Part shown: positions 19,179 through 29,034 of the stretch, piece after piece
How positions within the stretch are numbered: the stretch's first letter is position 1
How the letters are laid out: every line of letters begins with the position of its first letter
Assembly (NCBI GenBank): GCA_017303805.1
Contig: JAFLBQ010000002.1
Span: 648,723 to 712,722 of the forward strand
Direction of reading: 5' to 3'
Source of the DNA: Cytophagales bacterium
Lineage (GTDB): Bacteria; Bacteroidota; Bacteroidia; Cytophagales; Cyclobacteriaceae
DNA: 64,000 nt
Program-made: the position numbers and the translations under genes
The notes under the pieces: generated by a model
Databases searched by the model: none
What the model saw: the letters and a program-made list of their open reading frames with translations, nothing else
What the model was told of the DNA's origin: nothing

Positions 19179-20753
19179 ATGGCAGAAATCAGACCCGAAG
19201 AAATCTCAGCAATCTTGCGCGAACAACTTTCGCAATCGCGCACCGCTACCGAACTACAAGAAGTAGGTACCGTACTTACCATTGGCGATGGGGTTGCCCG
19301 TATTTACGGATTAACCAAAGCGCAGGCTGGTGAGTTGGTTGAATTTGAGAACGGCTTAAAAGCGCTGGTGCTTAACCTGGAAGAAGACAACGTGGGTGCC
19401 GTGTTGCTGGGCGATGGCAAAGGCATTAAAGAAGGTGCAACCGTAAAACGTACCGGTCAAATCGCTTCAATCAAAGCGGGCGATGGGTTGTTGGGCCGGG
19501 TTGTTAATACGCTTGCTCAACCTATCGATGGCAAAGGTCCGGTGGAGGGCCAGCTATATGAAATGCCTTTGGAGCGTAAAGCTCCGGGTGTAATCTACCG
19601 CCAGCCGGTAAACGAACCATTGCAAACCGGTATCAAAGCCATTGATGCAATGATTCCTATTGGCCGTGGCCAACGCGAGTTGATCATTGGCGATCGTCAA
19701 ACCGGTAAAACTGCGGTTGCGATAGATACCATTATCAACCAGAAAGAGTTCTACGAAAAGGGCGAACCTGTTTACTGTATTTATGTAGCCGTTGGTCAGA
19801 AGGCTTCTACGGTAGCAAGCGTAGCCGCTACGTTAGAAAAAGCAGGTGCACTAAAATACACAGTGATTGTTTCAGCTTCGGCTTCCGATCCGGCTCCGAT
19901 GCAATTCTTCGCACCATTTACCGGTGCCGCTATTGGCGAGTTCTTCCGTGATACCGGCCGCCCGGCATTGGTAATTTACGATGACCTTTCCAAGCAGGCT
20001 GTTGCTTACCGCGAAGTGTCGTTGTTGTTGCGCAGACCCCCCGGACGCGAAGCGTATCCTGGCGATGTATTCTACTTACACTCACGCTTATTAGAACGTG
20101 CCGCCAAAATCATTAACAACGATGGTATTGCGGCTAATATGAACGATCTACCTGCTTCTTTAAAAGGAGTTGTAAAGGGTGGAGGTTCCTTAACGGCTCT
20201 TCCTATTATCGAAACTCAGGCGAATGACGTTTCGGCCTACATTCCGACTAACGTTATTTCCATTACCGATGGTCAGATCTTCCTTGAAACTAACTTGTTT
20301 AACTCGGGTATTCGCCCTGCTATTAACGTGGGTATTTCGGTATCGCGCGTGGGGGGTAATGCGCAGATCAAATCCATGAAGAAAGTTGCCGGTACTTTAA
20401 AGTTGGATCAGGCTCAGTTCCGTGAATTGGAAGCGTTTGCCAAGTTTGGTTCCGATCTTGATGCGGCTACGAAATTGACCATTGAACGGGGCCGCAGAAA
20501 TACAGAGGTATTGAAGCAGCCACAATATGCACCGGTACCTGTTGAAGAACAGGTGGCAATGATCCTTGCTTCTACCCGCGGGTATATCGACCGGGTGCCT
20601 GTTAACAAAGTAAAAGAATTCGAAAAGGAATTTATTGAACTGTTACGTGCACAGAACAAACAAACATTGGAAAATTTCCGTGCCGGAAAATTTGATGATG
20701 CCGATGTGGATTTGATTAAGAAAGTAGCAACAGAGCTGGCTTCTAAATATTAA
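19179..20753 (+). CDS. atpA: ATP synthase F1 subunit alpha
   Basis: The non-catalytic nucleotide-binding subunit of F1, 524 residues. Visible are the N-terminal beta-barrel, Walker [10 protein letters not shown], the conserved visual [20 protein letters not shown] region and [19 protein letters not shown]. Full length. It lies between atpH and atpG as in most operons. Confidence 0.98.
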   Translation: MAEIRPEEISAILREQLSQSRTATELQEVGTVLTIGDGVARIYGLTKAQAGELVEFENGLKALVLNLEEDNVGAVLLGDGKGIKEGATVKRTGQIASIKAGDGLLGRVVNTLAQPIDGKGPVEGQLYEMPLERKAPGVIYRQPVNEPLQTGIKAIDAMIPIGRGQRELIIGDRQTGKTAVAIDTIINQKEFYEKGEPVYCIYVAVGQKASTVASVAATLEKAGALKYTVIVSASASDPAPMQFFAPFTGAAIGEFFRDTGRPALVIYDDLSKQAVAYREVSLLLRRPPGREAYPGDVFYLHSRLLERAAKIINNDGIAANMNDLPASLKGVVKGGGSLTALPIIETQANDVSAYIPTNVISITDGQIFLETNLFNSGIRPAINVGISVSRVGGNAQIKSMKKVAGTLKLDQAQFRELEAFAKFGSDLDAATKLTIERGRRNTEVLKQPQYAPVPVEEQVAMILASTRGYIDRVPVNKVKEFEKEFIELLRAQNKQTLENFRAGKFDDADVDLIKKVATELASKY

Positions 20754-20803
20754 TTCAAAATTTAAAATTCGGAATGGAGATTCTGAATCTTGAATAAAAG
20801 TAT

Positions 20804-21685
20804 ATGCCAAGTTTAAAGGAAGTTAAGAGCAGGATAACCTCAGTAATCTCTACGCAGCAGATTACCAAAGCCATGAAAATGGTGGCAGCTGCCAAGTTGA
20901 GAAAGTCGCAGGATCGCATTACGCAGATGCGGCCGTATGCACAAAAGCTTACGGGGTTATTCCAGAATCTTTCGGCTGCCGGCCAGGATGAGCAAGCCTG
21001 GTATAGCGTACAGCGGCCGGTAGAAAAAGTATTGCTGGTGGTAATCAGTTCCGACAGAGGTTTGTGTGGTTCCTTCAACAGCACCGTAATTAAGGCGGTA
21101 GCTAAGTTGGCAGCAGAAAAGTACCAGGAGCAAACAGCCAAGGGTAACGTAACTATCCTTCCGCTGGGTAAAAAGGCTTTTGAGTTTTTTAGCAAGCGCG
21201 GCTATAAAATGGATAGCAGCTTTTGGAATATTTTCCAGGGTTTATCGTACGAAGGCGTAGCGCGGGTGGGCGAGTTTTTGATGGAAGAGTTTAAGGCCGG
21301 CAGGTACGATAAAATTGAAATCGTGTACAACGAATTTAAAAACGTTGCCACTCAGATTTTGCGCACCGAACAATTTTTGCCGGTAGTGCCCGTAGCCAAA
21401 GAAACCACCCAGCGAACAGAAGTAGATTACATCTACATGCCCAACCAGGAAGAGATTGTTACCGGGTTGGTGCCCAAGGCATTGAAAATTCAATTGTATA
21501 AAGCTGTGCTGGACTCTAACGCAGCCGAGAATGGCGCCCGGATGACGGCCATGGATAAAGCCACCGACAATGCGGGCGAGTTGCTGAAAGATTTAAAACT
21601 TACGTACAACCGCACACGCCAGGCGGCAATCACCAAAGAGATTTTGGAAATTGTGGCCGGTGCCGAAGCGTTGAAGGCTTCGTAA
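20804..21685 (+). CDS. atpG: ATP synthase F1 subunit gamma
   Basis: The central rotor shaft, 293 residues. The two antiparallel long helices are visible at the ends (VKSRITSVISTQQITKAMKM and the C-terminal LTYNRTRQAAITKEILEIV), with the Rossmann-like domain containing SSDRGLCGSFN between them. It is the last gene of the operon. Beta and epsilon genes do not follow, as is usual in this phylum. Confidence 0.98.
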   Translation: MPSLKEVKSRITSVISTQQITKAMKMVAAAKLRKSQDRITQMRPYAQKLTGLFQNLSAAGQDEQAWYSVQRPVEKVLLVVISSDRGLCGSFNSTVIKAVAKLAAEKYQEQTAKGNVTILPLGKKAFEFFSKRGYKMDSSFWNIFQGLSYEGVARVGEFLMEEFKAGRYDKIEIVYNEFKNVATQILRTEQFLPVVPVAKETTQRTEVDYIYMPNQEEIVTGLVPKALKIQLYKAVLDSNAAENGARMTAMDKATDNAGELLKDLKLTYNRTRQAAITKEILEIVAGAEALKAS

Positions 21686-21709
21686 AACAACAATCGGCCT
21701 GGAAACAGA

Positions 21710-21740
21710 AAGCCCGTGGCAATGGCCGCGGGCTTTTTTT
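21710..21740 (+). terminator. Intrinsic terminator of the ATP synthase operon
   Basis: An 11-bp stem AAGCCCGTGGC/GCCGCGGGCTT with a 4-base loop, followed by a seven-T run. Confidence 0.9.
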
Positions 21741-21750
21741 ATTTTTACCC

Positions 21751-22542
21751 ATGCAGCGCCTGTACCGGATCGTTAACCTGCTGAGCATCGATGTGGCCGT
21801 TGGTGCAATACTCACTTCGTTATTCTTTGCACGGCTGATGCACACACCGGTGCGCGTGTATGGGTTGGCAGCCCTTGGGCTAACCGTTTGGATTATCTAC
21901 ACGGCCGACCGGTTAATCGATGTGCAGCACCTTCAAAAACCAGCCACCAGCAATCGCCACCGGTTTCATCAACAACATGCGGTTGGGTTATGGATGGCTG
22001 TTGCGTTTGCATTGGTAGTAGTGTGCGGGCTCGTTGCTTTTGTTTATCAACCCATTCGCATGCGGGGCTTCCTGCTCGCGCCTTTCATTTGCCTGTACCT
22101 CTTGTTTCAAAAGCGGCTTCCTGTTAAGGAATTTGCCGTAGCACTTTTTTATACCATTGGCATAGTACTACCGGCCTTGCCCGAACGATGGGAATTGCTT
22201 CTGCCTGGTACTGTATGGATTGTTCAACTCTTTCTGGTTGCGTTGGCCAACATAGTATTGTTTGCCTGGTTCGAGTTGGATCTGGATTTTAAAATGGGGC
22301 AGGCATCGCTTGCTACACGCATAGGCAACAGCGCGGTGCGCAGGTTATTAAGTACGCTATTAGCTGTTGGATTGGTACTGAGTTTTATAGTTGCCTTCTT
22401 CTATTCTGCCGGTTGGGTTTTTACTGCCATGTGGTTGGGCTTAATCGGCCTGTTTACATTCCGTTCGTATTTTGCAAAGCACGAACGCTACCGCCTGTGG
22501 GGCGATGCCATCTTTTATCTGCCCTTAATCGGTTTGCTATGA
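21751..22542 (+). CDS. UbiA-like integral membrane protein
   Basis: A 263-residue protein with about seven to eight membrane helices. Two acidic loops, YTADRLIDVQ near residue 50 and ELDLDFKMGQASLATRIG near 170, sit where UbiA prenyltransferases carry their two Asp-rich diphosphate-binding motifs. The motifs are shorter than in classical UbiA, so a prenyltransferase-related function is a cautious reading. It overlaps the following methyltransferase remnant by ATGA, indicating an old operon. Confidence 0.55.
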   Translation: MQRLYRIVNLLSIDVAVGAILTSLFFARLMHTPVRVYGLAALGLTVWIIYTADRLIDVQHLQKPATSNRHRFHQQHAVGLWMAVAFALVVVCGLVAFVYQPIRMRGFLLAPFICLYLLFQKRLPVKEFAVALFYTIGIVLPALPERWELLLPGTVWIVQLFLVALANIVLFAWFELDLDFKMGQASLATRIGNSAVRRLLSTLLAVGLVLSFIVAFFYSAGWVFTAMWLGLIGLFTFRSYFAKHERYRLWGDAIFYLPLIGLL

Positions 22543-22856
22543 ATGGTTATAACCGGCTTGCACCTTTTTACGATCGCCTCGCTACCGTATTTGTTGGTAA
22601 GCAACTACAACAGGCTCAGCTTGCACTACTGCCTTACCTGCAGCAGAAACGCAAGCTGTTAATTCTGGGTGGAGGAACCGGATGGATTTTATCGCACATT
22701 TTTAAAATAAACCCGACCCTTGAGATTGATTATGTGGACAGCGCTGCACAAATGATAGCCCGCGCGCGCCAGCGAGCAGGGTTGTTACCGGTAGAAAGCA
22801 AAAGTACCCGCAGTCGGTTTATCCGCACGGTAGCCTTTCAGTTTAAGATAAAGTGA
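22539..22856 (+). pseudogene. Truncated SAM-dependent methyltransferase
   Basis: From the ATG overlapping the previous stop, 105 codons are open. Residues 1-80 look like the start of a class I methyltransferase: YNRLAPFYDRLA, the SAM-binding loop LLILGGGTGW, and the acidic end of strand 2 in DYVDSAAQM. After about residue 84 the similarity stops, and an unrelated basic tail (SRFIRTVAFQFKIK) leads to the stop. Normal members are roughly twice as long, so a deletion has probably removed the catalytic half. Confidence 0.65.
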
Positions 22857-22925
22857 ATCTTACGCAACTCTTACCTGCCCCCCTTGTAATTACCAAAAAG
22901 TATTTATATTGTCGTTTCGCTTAGT

Positions 22926-24425
22926 ATGGAAATGAATACGGAGAGGCGCGGCCAGACGCTTAGTATGCAGCAGATAATAGACAACCTGCCGGTTGTTGTT
23001 TTTGAATATACGGTGTGGCCCGATGGTTCGCGCGATTTTACCTACCTCAGTGCTTCGTGCGAAAAAATTCTGGGCATTAAGCGCGAGGTTCTTTTGGGTG
23101 GCTCTTACCCCATGAAGGTTTTTATTCACCGGGCCGATTGGGCGGTGTTTGAAAAGCAGATGGAACGCGTAATTGCCGAGGTGGGTCCATTTAAGTGGGA
23201 GGGAAGAATCTTTAATATCAACTCTGAGGTGATCTGGATAGAAGCCTCGTGCGAGCCGGTAAAGTTGCCCGATGGCCGCATTACCTGGAGCGGAGTAATA
23301 AACCACATAGGCGAACGCAAAGAGTTGGAGCGGAAAAAGCAAGAAGCCGATGTGCGCTACCGCGAAGCCGCCACCTTGTTCTCGGAGTTATTCAATAATT
23401 CGCCAATAGCCATTGTATTGTTGGATAGCGAAGGTAACGTGCAGCAGGTAAACCGGGGTTTCGAAATGTTGTTTGGTTACACCATTACCGAGTTGAAAGG
23501 GAATAGCCTGAACCAGTTTATTGTTCCTACCGAACTTGAAACAGAAGGGAATGATCTTAACTCCCTCATTTCGGCCGAGCAGGTAGTGCGGATTGAAACC
23601 ACGCGCCTGCGCAGAGACGATGTGCCGGTTTCGGTAATTATTTACGGAGTACCCATACACCTGGAAGATAAAACCATTGGAATTTTTGGTGTGTATGTGG
23701 ATATAACCGAACAAAAGAAGATTGAAGAAGAACTGAAAATCCGCAATGCCGAGCTCGACAACTTTGTGTATAAAGTATCGCACGATTTGCGCGCTCCACT
23801 CTCATCGGTGCTGGGGTTGGTTAACCTGGCGCAAATGCCAGGCAACGATGACAACCCTACCGAATACCTGAAGTTGGTGGGCGAAAAAGTGGGCCAATTG
23901 GATCACTTCATCAGCGATGTACTCAGCCACTCTAAAAATCTGAAGCTGGATGTGAAGACAGGGGTGATAGATTTTGAGAATATCATTAATAAAACCTTCC
24001 ACGACTTAAACTACATGCGCGGGGCCGATCATGTGGCTTTAAAGGTTACAATTTCCGGATCGGATTTTCACAGCGACCCCTGGCGTATGGGCGAAATTTT
24101 CCGAAACCTGATTTCCAATGCGATCAAGTATCGCAAAATCAGAAGCGAGAGCAGCGAAGTTTCTATTGATGTAGCAATAACACCTGATAAAGCTCAGATA
24201 AAATTTAAAGACAACGGTATTGGTATTAGCCAGGAAAACCTTAACCGGATTTTTGAAATGTTCTATCGCGCCAGCGAGCAATCCGAAGGCTCGGGCCTTG
24301 GCTTGTACATTGTAAAAAATGCCGTTGAAAAACTGGACGGAACCTTAACCGTAACCAGCCGGCTGAATGTGGGCACCACATTTGAAATTTCCCTGCCCAA
24401 TAAAAAAGGGTACACCTTATTTTAG
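22926..24425 (+). CDS. Cytoplasmic PAS-domain sensor histidine kinase
   Basis: A 499-residue kinase without membrane helices. Two PAS domains with PAC-like ends occupy about 15-135 and 145-265. HisKA follows, with the phospho-acceptor His286 in KVSHDLRAPL. The ATPase domain has an N box (NLISNAIKYRK), G1 (DNGIGIS), F box (EMFYRAS) and G2 (GSGLGLYIV). No response regulator is adjacent, so it is an orphan. An ATG six bases downstream could also be the start. Confidence 0.94.
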   Translation: MEMNTERRGQTLSMQQIIDNLPVVVFEYTVWPDGSRDFTYLSASCEKILGIKREVLLGGSYPMKVFIHRADWAVFEKQMERVIAEVGPFKWEGRIFNINSEVIWIEASCEPVKLPDGRITWSGVINHIGERKELERKKQEADVRYREAATLFSELFNNSPIAIVLLDSEGNVQQVNRGFEMLFGYTITELKGNSLNQFIVPTELETEGNDLNSLISAEQVVRIETTRLRRDDVPVSVIIYGVPIHLEDKTIGIFGVYVDITEQKKIEEELKIRNAELDNFVYKVSHDLRAPLSSVLGLVNLAQMPGNDDNPTEYLKLVGEKVGQLDHFISDVLSHSKNLKLDVKTGVIDFENIINKTFHDLNYMRGADHVALKVTISGSDFHSDPWRMGEIFRNLISNAIKYRKIRSESSEVSIDVAITPDKAQIKFKDNGIGISQENLNRIFEMFYRASEQSEGSGLGLYIVKNAVEKLDGTLTVTSRLNVGTTFEISLPNKKGYTLF

Positions 24426-24432
24426 TTGTTGC

Positions 24433-25602
24433 ATGCAAATCGTAGAAGTAGTATCCGAAGCCCACCAGAAGGAGTTTATGAAGTTGCCGTTGCAGCTTTA
24501 CAAAAATGCATTGCAATGGATACGGCCGCTGGATGCAGATGTAGAAGGTGTGTTCGACCAGAAAAAAAACAAAACCTTTCAGCACGGTGCCTGCGCCCGA
24601 TGGATTTTAACAGATGCAGCTGGAAAAACTATAGGCCGGATTGCCGCATTTGTAAACGATAAGACCACACACAAAGGAAACGACCAGCCTACCGGGGGCT
24701 TCGGTTTTTTTGAATGCATCGAAGATCAGCAGGCAGCATTTGCCTTGTTCAATCAGGCCAAAACCTGGCTCCAGCAACGCGGCATGGAAGCAATGGATGG
24801 GCCTATTAATTTCGGCAACCGCGACCGGTGGTGGGGGTTGCTGGTAGCAGGGTTTGAACTACCGCCCAATTATCAATGCAATTACAATCCACCTTACTAT
24901 CAAAAATTTTTTGAAGCATACGGATTTCAGGTTTACTTCTATCAATTAACATTTGGCCGGCCCATTGAAGGGCCACTGGACGAACGCCTCTATGAAAAAG
25001 CGGCCATGATAGAGAAAGACAAGGACTATCGCTTTGACTATGTTAGAAAGAAGGACTGGGAGAAATTGCCGGAGTTGATTCGCACCGTGTATAACCGCGC
25101 ATGGGCCAAGCGAGGCGAAATTCCGGAACTATCGGAAGTGCAGGCGAAACATCTGGTAAAACAAATGAAGCCGATCATGGACGAAAAACTGCTATGGTTC
25201 GGGTATTATAAAAACGATCCGGTTGCATTTTTTCTTTCGCTGCCCGAAGTAAACCAGGTGTTCAAATATGTAAATGGAAAACTTGATTTGTTTGGTAAGC
25301 TTAAATTCTTAATGCACTCGCTGCTAAAGACCAACAAGAAGGCATACGGAGTATTGTTTGGTGTGGTGCCTGAGCACCAGGGCAAAGGAGTGGATGGCGC
25401 CATTATCGAAGCCTTCCGAAAGTTGGCGCATGCTAATGGCTTTGCTTATACCGATTATGAGTTAAATTGGATAGGTGATTTTAATCCGAAGATGATTAGG
25501 GTAGTGGAACAAATAAATGCAGGCGTGGTAAAAAGACATGCTACCTATCGCAAGTTGTTTGACGAAAGCAAGCCGTTTAAACGGATGCCGATTATCAATT
25601 GA
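24433..25602 (+). CDS. GNAT-like acyltransferase of unknown substrate
   Basis: A 389-residue protein. The start at 24433 was chosen because it lies 7 bp after the kinase stop; upstream in-frame codons overlap the kinase. The C-terminal half has a GNAT-like acetyl-CoA loop (GVVPEHQGKGVDGAIIEAF), preceded by strands typical of the fold. The N-terminal half contains DGPINFGNRDRWWGLL and may be a second degenerate GNAT module. It is followed 3 bp later by the VTT protein. Substrate unknown. Confidence 0.7.
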   Translation: MQIVEVVSEAHQKEFMKLPLQLYKNALQWIRPLDADVEGVFDQKKNKTFQHGACARWILTDAAGKTIGRIAAFVNDKTTHKGNDQPTGGFGFFECIEDQQAAFALFNQAKTWLQQRGMEAMDGPINFGNRDRWWGLLVAGFELPPNYQCNYNPPYYQKFFEAYGFQVYFYQLTFGRPIEGPLDERLYEKAAMIEKDKDYRFDYVRKKDWEKLPELIRTVYNRAWAKRGEIPELSEVQAKHLVKQMKPIMDEKLLWFGYYKNDPVAFFLSLPEVNQVFKYVNGKLDLFGKLKFLMHSLLKTNKKAYGVLFGVVPEHQGKGVDGAIIEAFRKLAHANGFAYTDYELNWIGDFNPKMIRVVEQINAGVVKRHATYRKLFDESKPFKRMPIIN

Positions 25603-25605
25603 AGT

Positions 25606-26202
25606 ATGCAGCCCGAAGCAGAAGAAAGTAAATCCGGCTTTTTGATTCGTAATTTAATACGGGGCCTCATCTGGTTTGCTGTAATTATAGTAGCATTCAT
25701 TTTTCTGGAAGATTACATTCAGGAGAATTTCAGAAGCCATATCAATGATATCAGAGCTAACCCCGGCTTGCTCTACGGAACATTTACATTGTCGGAGATT
25801 GTATTTGGTATTATCCCGCCCGAGTTTTTTATGCTGGTTTGGATTCTAGACAAGATTGACCTGGAGGGTTACATTGTAAATCTTTCTATTCTGGCAGTTA
25901 TCTCGTACGGAGCGGGTGTAGCTGGGTATTGGATTGGAAAAACTTTTTCGCGCACGCCATTTTTTCAAAACCGCATCCGCCAAAAGTATTTAACCAGGTA
26001 CGAGAAAAACCTGAAACGCTTTGGTGGCTACCTGGTATTTGTGGGTGCAGTTACTCCACTTCCTTTTTCGGCTATGTGTATGCTGGCCGGTTCGGTTAAC
26101 ATGAACGTACGCCATTTTTTATTAATCAGTCTATCGCGGGTGCTGCGCTTTGTAGTATATGGTTGGATGGTGTGGAGTTTCCCCAACTGGTTTAATTCCT
26201 GA
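25606..26202 (+). CDS. VTT/DedA-like membrane protein
   Basis: A 198-residue protein with four to five membrane segments. The GAGVAGYWIGK segment and FGGYLVFVGAVTPLPFSAMCMLAG resemble the re-entrant conserved loop of the VTT (SNARE-associated/DedA, YqaA-like) family, involved in lipid scrambling and membrane homeostasis. It is close-packed with the GNAT-like gene and converges with the acylase gene 5 bp later. Confidence 0.75.
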   Translation: MQPEAEESKSGFLIRNLIRGLIWFAVIIVAFIFLEDYIQENFRSHINDIRANPGLLYGTFTLSEIVFGIIPPEFFMLVWILDKIDLEGYIVNLSILAVISYGAGVAGYWIGKTFSRTPFFQNRIRQKYLTRYEKNLKRFGGYLVFVGAVTPLPFSAMCMLAGSVNMNVRHFLLISLSRVLRFVVYGWMVWSFPNWFNS

Positions 26203-26207
26203 ACTCT

Positions 26208-28598
26208 TTACTGCGGAATAAGTGTCACCTTCTGTTGAGTAGCCTGCTCAACTTTTTGCCGGCTAAAATAAATGGTGGTGTGCGTATCGGTAGCCCATGC
26301 TTCAAAGAGATTTCTATAAAACGGACTGGCCGGATCACCACTTTGTCCGGGTGAGTTGGTAAAGCGGGTTTTATCCCAATCGGTAACATCGGCTACCATT
26401 CTAAAAGTTGCACCATGGCTTTGATTATCGCTGTTGCCGGTTACACCCGGTGTGGAAGCAGAGCCCCCGCGGGGTAGCGGGCCGCATTCCAGCAATGCCC
26501 GCACCGAATCATTCACCACATTGCTGAGCGGATGCTTAATGAGCACGTGGTGATAAGCCGGCTGGCCATAGTGCCAATTGCGCTTATCGGCACCCAGTTT
26601 TTTAGTAAGGGTAGTATTGGCTTGCTCCAGCGTAGCAATCAGAAAAGCATTGCGGTCGCCCCACTCGGCCCGGTTAGCCTTTAGCCAGCCAATTACTTTT
26701 TTTATTGAAACAGTTTTGATGTAGGGCTTTGCCTTTTCGGGTACAAACAGCGCGTGTGCCTTTTCAAGCACGTGCTTTTCCCAGGCTGCATACACACCTG
26801 CCGCCACAGAGTTTTTATCCATTACACAATCCCACTCCAACAGAAGTTGTTGTAACTCTTTGGTAGATGTGTTGGTAATGGTAAGCGCTTTTAAGTAGGC
26901 TATAAGTTGCGTGGCCGGATTGCTGAAGTAATCGAATTGAAGTTGCTGCATATCGGCCATGCTCACTTTCTGTTTTGATGAAAGAACGGAATTCAATCGG
27001 GTAGCCCGGCTGCTATCGGCCCACTCCCAACCAACTGCATTGCGATGCGCATATTCTTGGGCAACCAGGTTTTCGTTTGCCGTAACCCAAAAACCTTTTT
27101 GTGGATTGAAAACGTTCGGCAATTCTTTTATAGGCAGGTAGCCTTCCCATTCATAACTACCATCACCAGGCACGGGCACCAGTCCGTCCCAGTTTTTTCT
27201 TACCGGAGCAATACCCACGGTTTGCCAGCCAATGTTTCCCTTGGCATCGGCCCAAATCATATTTTCGGCTGGTATATGGCTGTACGTGCATGCCTCCCGA
27301 AATTCCGGCCATGTAGTAGCGCCATTCATGCGCAGGCTGGCCAGGTAAGGGGCACCACCCGGTTCCATCCAGGCAGCTCGCACGGCATACGCTTTGTTTC
27401 GCTTTGCATCAATAAACGTTACCGGGCCATGCCGTGTAAACTGATGCTGCACAACTACTGTGGCAGCATCTTTAACCGGAATGGTATCATATTCCACTTT
27501 CATCTCCTCCCATGCGTTCTTGTAACGATATTGATTTTGATTGGCGGGGTTGAGATCATACACATACAGGTCTTCGCTATCGATATTAAAAATGGTAAGG
27601 CCCCAGGCGCCAAACTCATTGTGCCCGATTGATACACCTGGAATAGTAGGTTCGCCACCACCTACTACATTCCACCCCGGAGCATGCAAGTGCACCATGT
27701 AGCGCAGCGAGGGTACAGCCAGTGCGCGGTGCGGATCGTTGGCCAACAACGGAAACCCGGTTTCGGACTTTGCACCACTCACTATCCAATTGTTACTTCC
27801 AATCGATCGCTTTGCACCATCCATCATTTCAGCGTAGGCCTGGCTATCGGCAAGTGTCAGGTGTTCTACTTGCGCTTGATTTTTATTGCCATGCATGGCG
27901 AGGTGCTCGGGTTTAAAAGCAAGCTTCTGTTCGCGAAAGGCTTTGTACACTCCAAGAATATCTTCGAACAATCCGTTCGCATCGATTTTTTTGTCTAACG
28001 CCAAGCGTGGCGTGCCGGGCTCGAACGTGCGCAGGTCTTTCAGCTTTTCTTCGCCCAGCAAAGCAACAAGACGACCAAAGTCTAACTCTTCCGGCAGGTT
28101 GAAAAGCAAACCCTGATGGCGGGAGATAACCATTTCAGGAGTCCAGCGGCCGGGTTTAAAATTGAGCAACTGAAACTCTATTGGTAATAGGGTTGGGTTG
28201 CGCTCGGTTTCGGCAATGTAGGCGTTAATGCCTTCGGTAAAGGCCGAGATAATGGCGGCACCATTTGGATGGTAATGGTTGAACTCTGTAGTTAAATCGC
28301 CCCGGTATTTGAACAGGCGTGCACCCCGGTCGCGTTGCACTTCGGCTGCACCCAATAGTTCGGCCACGGTGCCGGTGGCTTGCCTGCGCCATAGTTCAAA
28401 CTGAAAGAGCCGGTCTTTGGCAGCACTGTAGCCTTGTGCAAAAAACAAGTCGTGTTCGTTTTGTGCGTAGATGTGATTTACACCAGCAGAGTCGCGCAGA
28501 ATTTCTACCGGTTGGTGCAAGCCAGCAACCGGAAGGGTATTTTCATTGTGCGCGCAGGCAATGCAAATAAGAAGTACGGGAAAATAAAAGATTCTCAT
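26208..28598 (-). CDS. Penicillin acylase family N-terminal-nucleophile hydrolase, lipoprotein
   Basis: A 796-residue amidase of the penicillin G acylase/AHL acylase superfamily, self-processed into alpha and beta chains. It has a lipoprotein signal (VLLICIAC). The predicted nucleophile and new N-terminus of the beta chain is Ser268 in RSIGSNNWIVSG, followed by the family's LLANDPHR. The alpha chain has the typical GYSAAKDRLFQFELWRRQATG. The substrate cannot be read from sequence; acyl-homoserine lactones or beta-lactams are possible. It is expected in the periplasm. Confidence 0.9.
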   Translation of the reverse strand: MRIFYFPVLLICIACAHNENTLPVAGLHQPVEILRDSAGVNHIYAQNEHDLFFAQGYSAAKDRLFQFELWRRQATGTVAELLGAAEVQRDRGARLFKYRGDLTTEFNHYHPNGAAIISAFTEGINAYIAETERNPTLLPIEFQLLNFKPGRWTPEMVISRHQGLLFNLPEELDFGRLVALLGEEKLKDLRTFEPGTPRLALDKKIDANGLFEDILGVYKAFREQKLAFKPEHLAMHGNKNQAQVEHLTLADSQAYAEMMDGAKRSIGSNNWIVSGAKSETGFPLLANDPHRALAVPSLRYMVHLHAPGWNVVGGGEPTIPGVSIGHNEFGAWGLTIFNIDSEDLYVYDLNPANQNQYRYKNAWEEMKVEYDTIPVKDAATVVVQHQFTRHGPVTFIDAKRNKAYAVRAAWMEPGGAPYLASLRMNGATTWPEFREACTYSHIPAENMIWADAKGNIGWQTVGIAPVRKNWDGLVPVPGDGSYEWEGYLPIKELPNVFNPQKGFWVTANENLVAQEYAHRNAVGWEWADSSRATRLNSVLSSKQKVSMADMQQLQFDYFSNPATQLIAYLKALTITNTSTKELQQLLLEWDCVMDKNSVAAGVYAAWEKHVLEKAHALFVPEKAKPYIKTVSIKKVIGWLKANRAEWGDRNAFLIATLEQANTTLTKKLGADKRNWHYGQPAYHHVLIKHPLSNVVNDSVRALLECGPLPRGGSASTPGVTGNSDNQSHGATFRMVADVTDWDKTRFTNSPGQSGDPASPFYRNLFEAWATDTHTTIYFSRQKVEQATQQKVTLIPQ

Positions 28599-28604
28599 GG
28601 TTAA

Positions 28605-28920
28605 TCAGGAACAGACACAGACTGGCTGTAAAGTACAATGCCCTGCAGCTATTTGTTTTTTTAATTCGACCGATGAAATTTCATTCATCAGCAGCACATC
28701 AAATTTATTAAGCGTATCGAGGGGTTTCAAGTTTATGTTCAAATTGGATCACGTGGTCTTTGGTAAGCTCGTTGCCGATCAATACCGGGTCAACATCCGA
28801 ACCGTTTTTAAACACTCCGGTTGCCCGCGATCCAAAGAGCAGGATTTGATTAATTTCCGGATGGGCAATACCAAAAGATTTTACCACTTCTATAAACGCA
28901 TCGGGTAAGCCGAATTTCAT
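28605..28920 (-). pseudogene. Frameshifted minimal nucleotidyltransferase (MNT-type)
   Basis: The first about 65 codons from ATG 28920 give a nucleotidyltransferase with LLFGSRATGVFKNGSDVD, the glycine-serine/aspartate signature of Pol-beta-like MNT proteins. The frame then stops at 28708. One base over, the frame reads on as LDTLNKFDVLLMNEISS and ELKKQIAA, which resembles the missing C-terminus. A frameshift near 28730 is inferred. No HEPN partner is adjacent. Confidence 0.7.
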
Positions 28921-29034
28921 AAAGCGACTTTAGTTTTTCTTCTAACTTTTTGAATAGTAGAAAATTGACACCGGTTTTTCCAACGAACCAATTCCATATA
29001 GGTAAAGGTAGCATTATAGGGTTAAACAGCGGGC

